A stretch of 64,000 nt of DNA from Lucifuga dentata (taxonomy: Eukaryota; Chordata; Actinopteri; Ophidiiformes; Bythitidae). Made by a program: the position numbers and the translations under genes. How positions within the stretch are numbered: the first letter of the stretch is position 1; every line of letters starts with the position of its first letter. The stretch lies in NCBI GenBank assembly GCA_014773175.1, contig VXCM01000792.1:124001-188000 (forward strand), written 5' to 3'. This document shows, piece by piece, positions 59,803-64,000 of the stretch. Below the pieces are notes generated by a model, which was given only the letters and a program-made list of their open reading frames with translations, did no database searches and was not told where the DNA came from.

Positions 59803-62800
59803 AAACTGAAGTCATTGAAGGTTTTCTTCCCCCTGAATAATCCCAGACTTGTCCAAATTTAGTCAAAGGTGATTGTGGAACATCCAGTCCTTGACATGAG
59901 CTCCAAAGTCATGTAGCATCACAAAACTTTAGTGTGACAGAATCTTTTTCTCTTTGTCTCTATTTCTGTTAGAATGAATGTTTTCTCTCTCTGCCTCCCT
60001 CTTTCTCTGTCCTTCTCCCTTTATTCTTTTCTCCTCCACTCTGCTTTTGTCTGTCTTAGCCAGTCATGCAATGAGCAACACAATGTCCACTATATGGTTT
60101 CAGCACATGCACACAGGTCACTATTTCGAGATTTTAAGATCAAATTTACAAGTCAGCCTATCAGCCTGTCCTTTAAATCTGTTTAATCCACAGATACGTT
60201 GCATTTCTGTGCAGCTAAGTCATTTAAAAATAGTTAATGTTTACTTGTTTCTCAAAGACAAAATGTGACTTAAGGCATTTTAGTCTGGCAAATTCTGCAT
60301 AATACTCAAAAAAAAAAAAAAAAAAAAAAAAAGAAATCCTGGCAACACCTTTTCATAAAACACACATAATCCCGAGGGACTAACTGCTTATTAATAAATT
60401 GTTAACATGTAGCTCCTAAATAACTCTGCATCAGACAATATAGTAAATGATGATAAGCTGCTTAAGAATAGGTTTGCTAGGTTCTACGTTAATAAACTGG
60501 TTCTGACTCCTATTCCTTTTGAGGATGGAGAGTTTTAATCCATAAAGCATACAATATTTCAGAGTTCTATTATGCTAATTTCAGACATCAACACTCTGAT
60601 ATGGTACAAATAACAGGGATAAGAGGACACTTGCAGGCTGATAATTATTGATCAGGTCATCTACCTATAAATTGGGGGCTTCTATATTAACGAGATTTTT
60701 AATTACATTTTTTGCTGTGATAGAACCCTCAAAATGTGATATCAACCCTCCTTGTCACTGAATAAAACAGATAAAAGAATTTGTGGATTATCTGAAACTT
60801 TTGTTTTAAAGTGTTGAAAATGTTTCATGCTGGTTCTGCAACAATTCTACAAATAATTACACACATTATCTCAAATACATGCACATGCTGACAGACAAAT
60901 ATGTGCACACAAAGCATGCTGCCATGCAGGATCACATTCATGTGCACGTTGACACATAAACATGGGCACACACATACCACCAAATGAAACACACAGTTAT
61001 TGCCCAAAAACCTGCCTGGTATTAAACTGCTGCCTCCCTCAAGGGCAAACACAGCAGGTAGTCTGAGATCTAATTAGCTAGTTAGCCTTTGGTTGACTGA
61101 GTGCAGACCCCATCCAAAGAAATCTGAGCTCAGTTCATGATATTTTGCTCTGATAAAAAGGAAATATGTGCAGCTGTTATGCCAGTGAACAGTGGGAGAA
61201 TGCATTGCGTTGATGAATGTGAACGCTACACACAGCAGCTACTGATTAAACAGAATGTGAAGAGGTGCTCATCAAAACAAAGAGCCAGTGGTGAAGAGTG
61301 ACTGTAATCAAACAGATTTCAATAAAGTACTTGAATTAGTTTACCACGGTCACGGTGCTTTGTTTTTTTTAAACCACTGACTTAGGATTTTATAATGTCA
61401 TAACGCTCACACACCACAAGTTAAATGTTTTAAGGGGAAATACAGTAAATACAATTCTCTCTACCCCAAAAGAAAAAATATGAACATAAATAACGGAGCT
61501 GATGAGGTTGATTGATAAAAAATGACTGATATGTTTCTTAAACTTGTGCACGTTTTGGAAGAAAAACACTTCACTGAACCCAAACCTACTGGTGCATTTG
61601 CAGCAATTACTCAAGAATGAATGAGTCGCAAGCGGCTTGTTTCAGATATGATGCTTCTGCTGCTGGTTAATGAGAGATTCAACTAAACAGTAAATGTGCA
61701 GCTAATGAGATAAAAGAGGCTAAAAACTCCACAGAGCTTCAGAGTTGGGTGATAATTCTCTGTGGGATCATCTCTATAAGCTCCTGTTTCACATTACACA
61801 GAGCCATTTCATTAAACAGATCAGATCATTATTGACCATCTCCATGGAAAACCCTATGGAAAAAAAAAACTGCATGAACACCTCAAAGGAAGGTGCTTGA
61901 TTTTGTCAAGAAATGTGAAATTTTAATTGCCAGCTTATTCCATTTTCATCCAACTTATCCTTATCCACCGACAATTTCTAAAATAACAAAAATCTTCTTT
62001 TTAGTGATAGTGACAATGAGACTTGAGCTGCATGACCTAAGTACTTTCAAATTAAGTTTCAGTCATGATGCCATTAAATTTATTTATTGCCATATGACAA
62101 TAATACATTTATGTATATTTCTCATTCATGTCTATGTCTTTTTTAATAATATCTCTTGGGTGAGACAACGCAAACACCTCAATGATAAACTGGACTGTCT
62201 GACTGAAGATTCTCTGAAAGTCTGTCAATCATTACGCATAAATATGACAGAGTATTGATCCTTTTTAGCATTCATGAGCAGTCTGTAAAACAGAGAAAAG
62301 ACGAAAGAGAGAAACAAAGATAAAGAAACCAGTGGGAGAAGAACAGAGATATGACTGGACACTAATGAAGATGTATGTTGCCAATACAGCTATCGCTATC
62401 ATAGACATCCAAGAGAACTCGTGTGTACGTGTGGCTGTGAGAATACACTTCATCGGGGTATAAATTGTCGCTGAAATAGCTTGATAACTGCAAGTAGAAA
62501 AAAATAAATTACACCTGCCAGTTACAATTTATTCAGATGATGAAATCTCTATTGGTCTATCATCCATGTCATGTCTATGAATCTATCTGCCATTATCACA
62601 TCCTCCTGATCCACAAATCATCCCCTGCTGACTCTGTTACTTCACTGGGCCGCTGTTATCATAAAGTACATTTTAAACATAATATGTCAAATAACACAAA
62701 CACAAATATCACAAATGAGTCCACTCAAACCCCACGCTAAAAGATGGACGAAGAGAAAGCAAGAAAGCCATGTGATAGAAAAAAGCACTCAAAAAATACT

Positions 62801-62888
62801 ATTTCAAAAGAAAAATTAAGACGATTGAAAGTCATACATTCAAAATTCCACCTAATTAATGTGTCCATTGTGCAGAATAGTCCCTGTA

Positions 62889-62897
62889 TATATATAT

Positions 62898-62931
<34 letters not shown>
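62889..62931. repeat. (TA)n then (GATA)n microsatellite
   Basis: Seven TA units followed by about seven GATA units. Confidence 0.9.
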
Positions 62932-62932
<1 letters not shown>

Positions 62933-63691
62933 TAAAACCCAGCCAACAGATATATGTAAAGGATTGAACAACACAACATGTGCCTGTGAAATGTAGAGGG
63001 ACAGATAGAATGTATCACAAAAAGGGAATACAAGTAATAACTACATTTGTACTAGAAATAATGTACTCAGTTACTTGCTACCTGTGGAGAGGCTTTCATG
63101 ATCTTTGACCTCTCTGCCTGAAACAGCCTGCAACAAGACTTGATTTGACAAAAGTAAACAGAAAAACAGTCTAACATGTTGCCACATACATTATTTGTGT
63201 TGCTGTTTTTTGTGGACGTGGGGACATTCAAGAGGCAACTGTTACCCAACAGTAACAGTGTTCACAAAACAACAGCAGCAAAGCTGAGGAAGAAAGCAAA
63301 ATAGTGGCTGGAGGAATGTAAAGATTTAGCAACACTCTCACTGGCCATAAAAGTGGAGATTTCCTCTAACAAGCTCAGCAGGATGAGACTCTAGACTATT
63401 AAGTTAACCATGAGATGTTGGCACACAGCTGTAAACAAAGGCAGTGAACCACAAAAGGAAAAAAGAGATGCCTTTAAACAAGGCAACTCAACCAGCTGAG
63501 TGATATTTCAGATCAGTCATGCAGTGAGGGCGGCTGTGTGAACAATGTTGCTCATTTGGGCAGAACACTGTGCACCCTGCAGAGCCCTGAAGCCAAGACA
63601 GCACAGAAATTTTTCTGGTATAAATGTCCTTTTATCTGTACAAACATGGCTAAATTTTTCTCAGCAACTATTGCTACTGTGCTGTTTTTAA

Positions 63692-63760
63692 AGGACCATA
63701 ACAATGATTTTGCATGTTTTAAGTATAATTTCAAAAACAAATGACATTACATTGCTGAGA
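63692..63760 (+). mobile_element. Possible diverged end of the TTAA/AGGACCATA family
   Basis: TTAA (63688-63691) followed by AGGACCATA and, 10 bases on, TTTTGCATGTTT matches the tips of the elements at 7449 and 20633; similarity fades after that. No partner terminus was found before the window end. Confidence 0.35.
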
Positions 63761-64000
63761 ACCACGCTGCAAACCATGCTGTTGTGTTTGAGATTTTTGG
63801 CTACATACCTTACTTAATATATATGGTACAAAACTACTGTTGAACCTTTAAAAACAATTATTAAACTCTGACAAACATTATTGGAGACTTGAAACGTAGC
63901 GTACAGAAATGAATGGAGACCAGGCAGGTAGCCGGCCGTGTGTCCTACGAATATAACTGGTCGTGTTCAGGGGTAGGAAGCCCACAAGTGTTCTCCTGCT

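Larger units (their letters stand above)
57258..64000. other. Non-coding region to the window end
   Basis: Microsatellites: GA (57453-57478), CA (57541-57590, N 57591), T/C runs around N 57756, CA (about 58138-58177), GT (58562-58585), GT (58719-58762), GA (59768-59799), A24 (60308-60331) and TA/GATA (62889-62931). About 61620-61860 is complex, repeat-free sequence that could be conserved. A TTAA|AGGACCATA terminus occurs at 63692. No protein-coding exon was supported. Confidence 0.5.

Overview
The window looks like teleost fish nuclear DNA. It has very dense (CA)n and (CT)n microsatellites, spliced genes with GT-AG introns, and a fish-type mix of RTE and L2-like LINE sequence, Tc1/mariner and TTAA-flanked DNA elements and a tRNA-derived SINE. 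It also contains an almost complete vertebrate Scratch-family zinc-finger gene. Two host protein genes can be supported, both on the plus strand. Most long open frames elsewhere are translated microsatellites or transposon sequence.

Layout. At 8.6-10.35 kb is a three-coding-exon Ly6/uPAR (LU domain) gene for a 110-residue, ten-cysteine protein with a signal peptide and no clear GPI-anchor tail. At 11.84-14.25 kb a young RTE-clade LINE lies in reverse, with a 782-codon open frame and a perfect 16-bp target-site duplication. At 41.65-48 kb is scrt1 (Scratch 1): a TATA box, a roughly 1.1-kb 5' leader, a SNAG-domain exon, a 3.6-kb intron, and a second exon carrying the Scratch-conserved region and five zinc fingers. 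Its leader holds a near-consensus REST/NRSF site (RE1) and a second, compressed RE1 46 bp upstream, which points to neuron-restricted control.

The rest is non-coding and repeat-rich. Elements that can be delimited: two members of a TTAA-flanked inverted-repeat family (7449-8188, an almost complete fold-back, and 20633-21277) plus a possible relative at 63692; a 0.54-kb inverted-repeat element built of GGGGTATA/TATACCCC motifs around a short telomere-like tract (22686-23222); a TA-flanked, internally deleted element with transposase scraps (24391-25100); a Tc1/mariner relic with a tRNA-SINE inside it (56611-57257); and L2-like 3' fragments at 1437-1530 and 18274-18605. A 29-bp perfect inverted repeat (36062-36198) and a degenerate ~75-bp tandem array (38305-38660) are unexplained.

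Assembly quality matters here. Two N runs (16279-16304 and 34464-34572) and 25 isolated single Ns occur. At five single Ns the same 64-67 bp stands on both sides, so those apparent tandem duplications are almost certainly unmerged contig overlaps and not biology.

The two host genes do not form an operon or an obvious pathway. Their linkage is still of interest, because human SCRT1 and the LY6 cluster both lie in 8q24.3; this may be a fragment of that ancestral neighbourhood.
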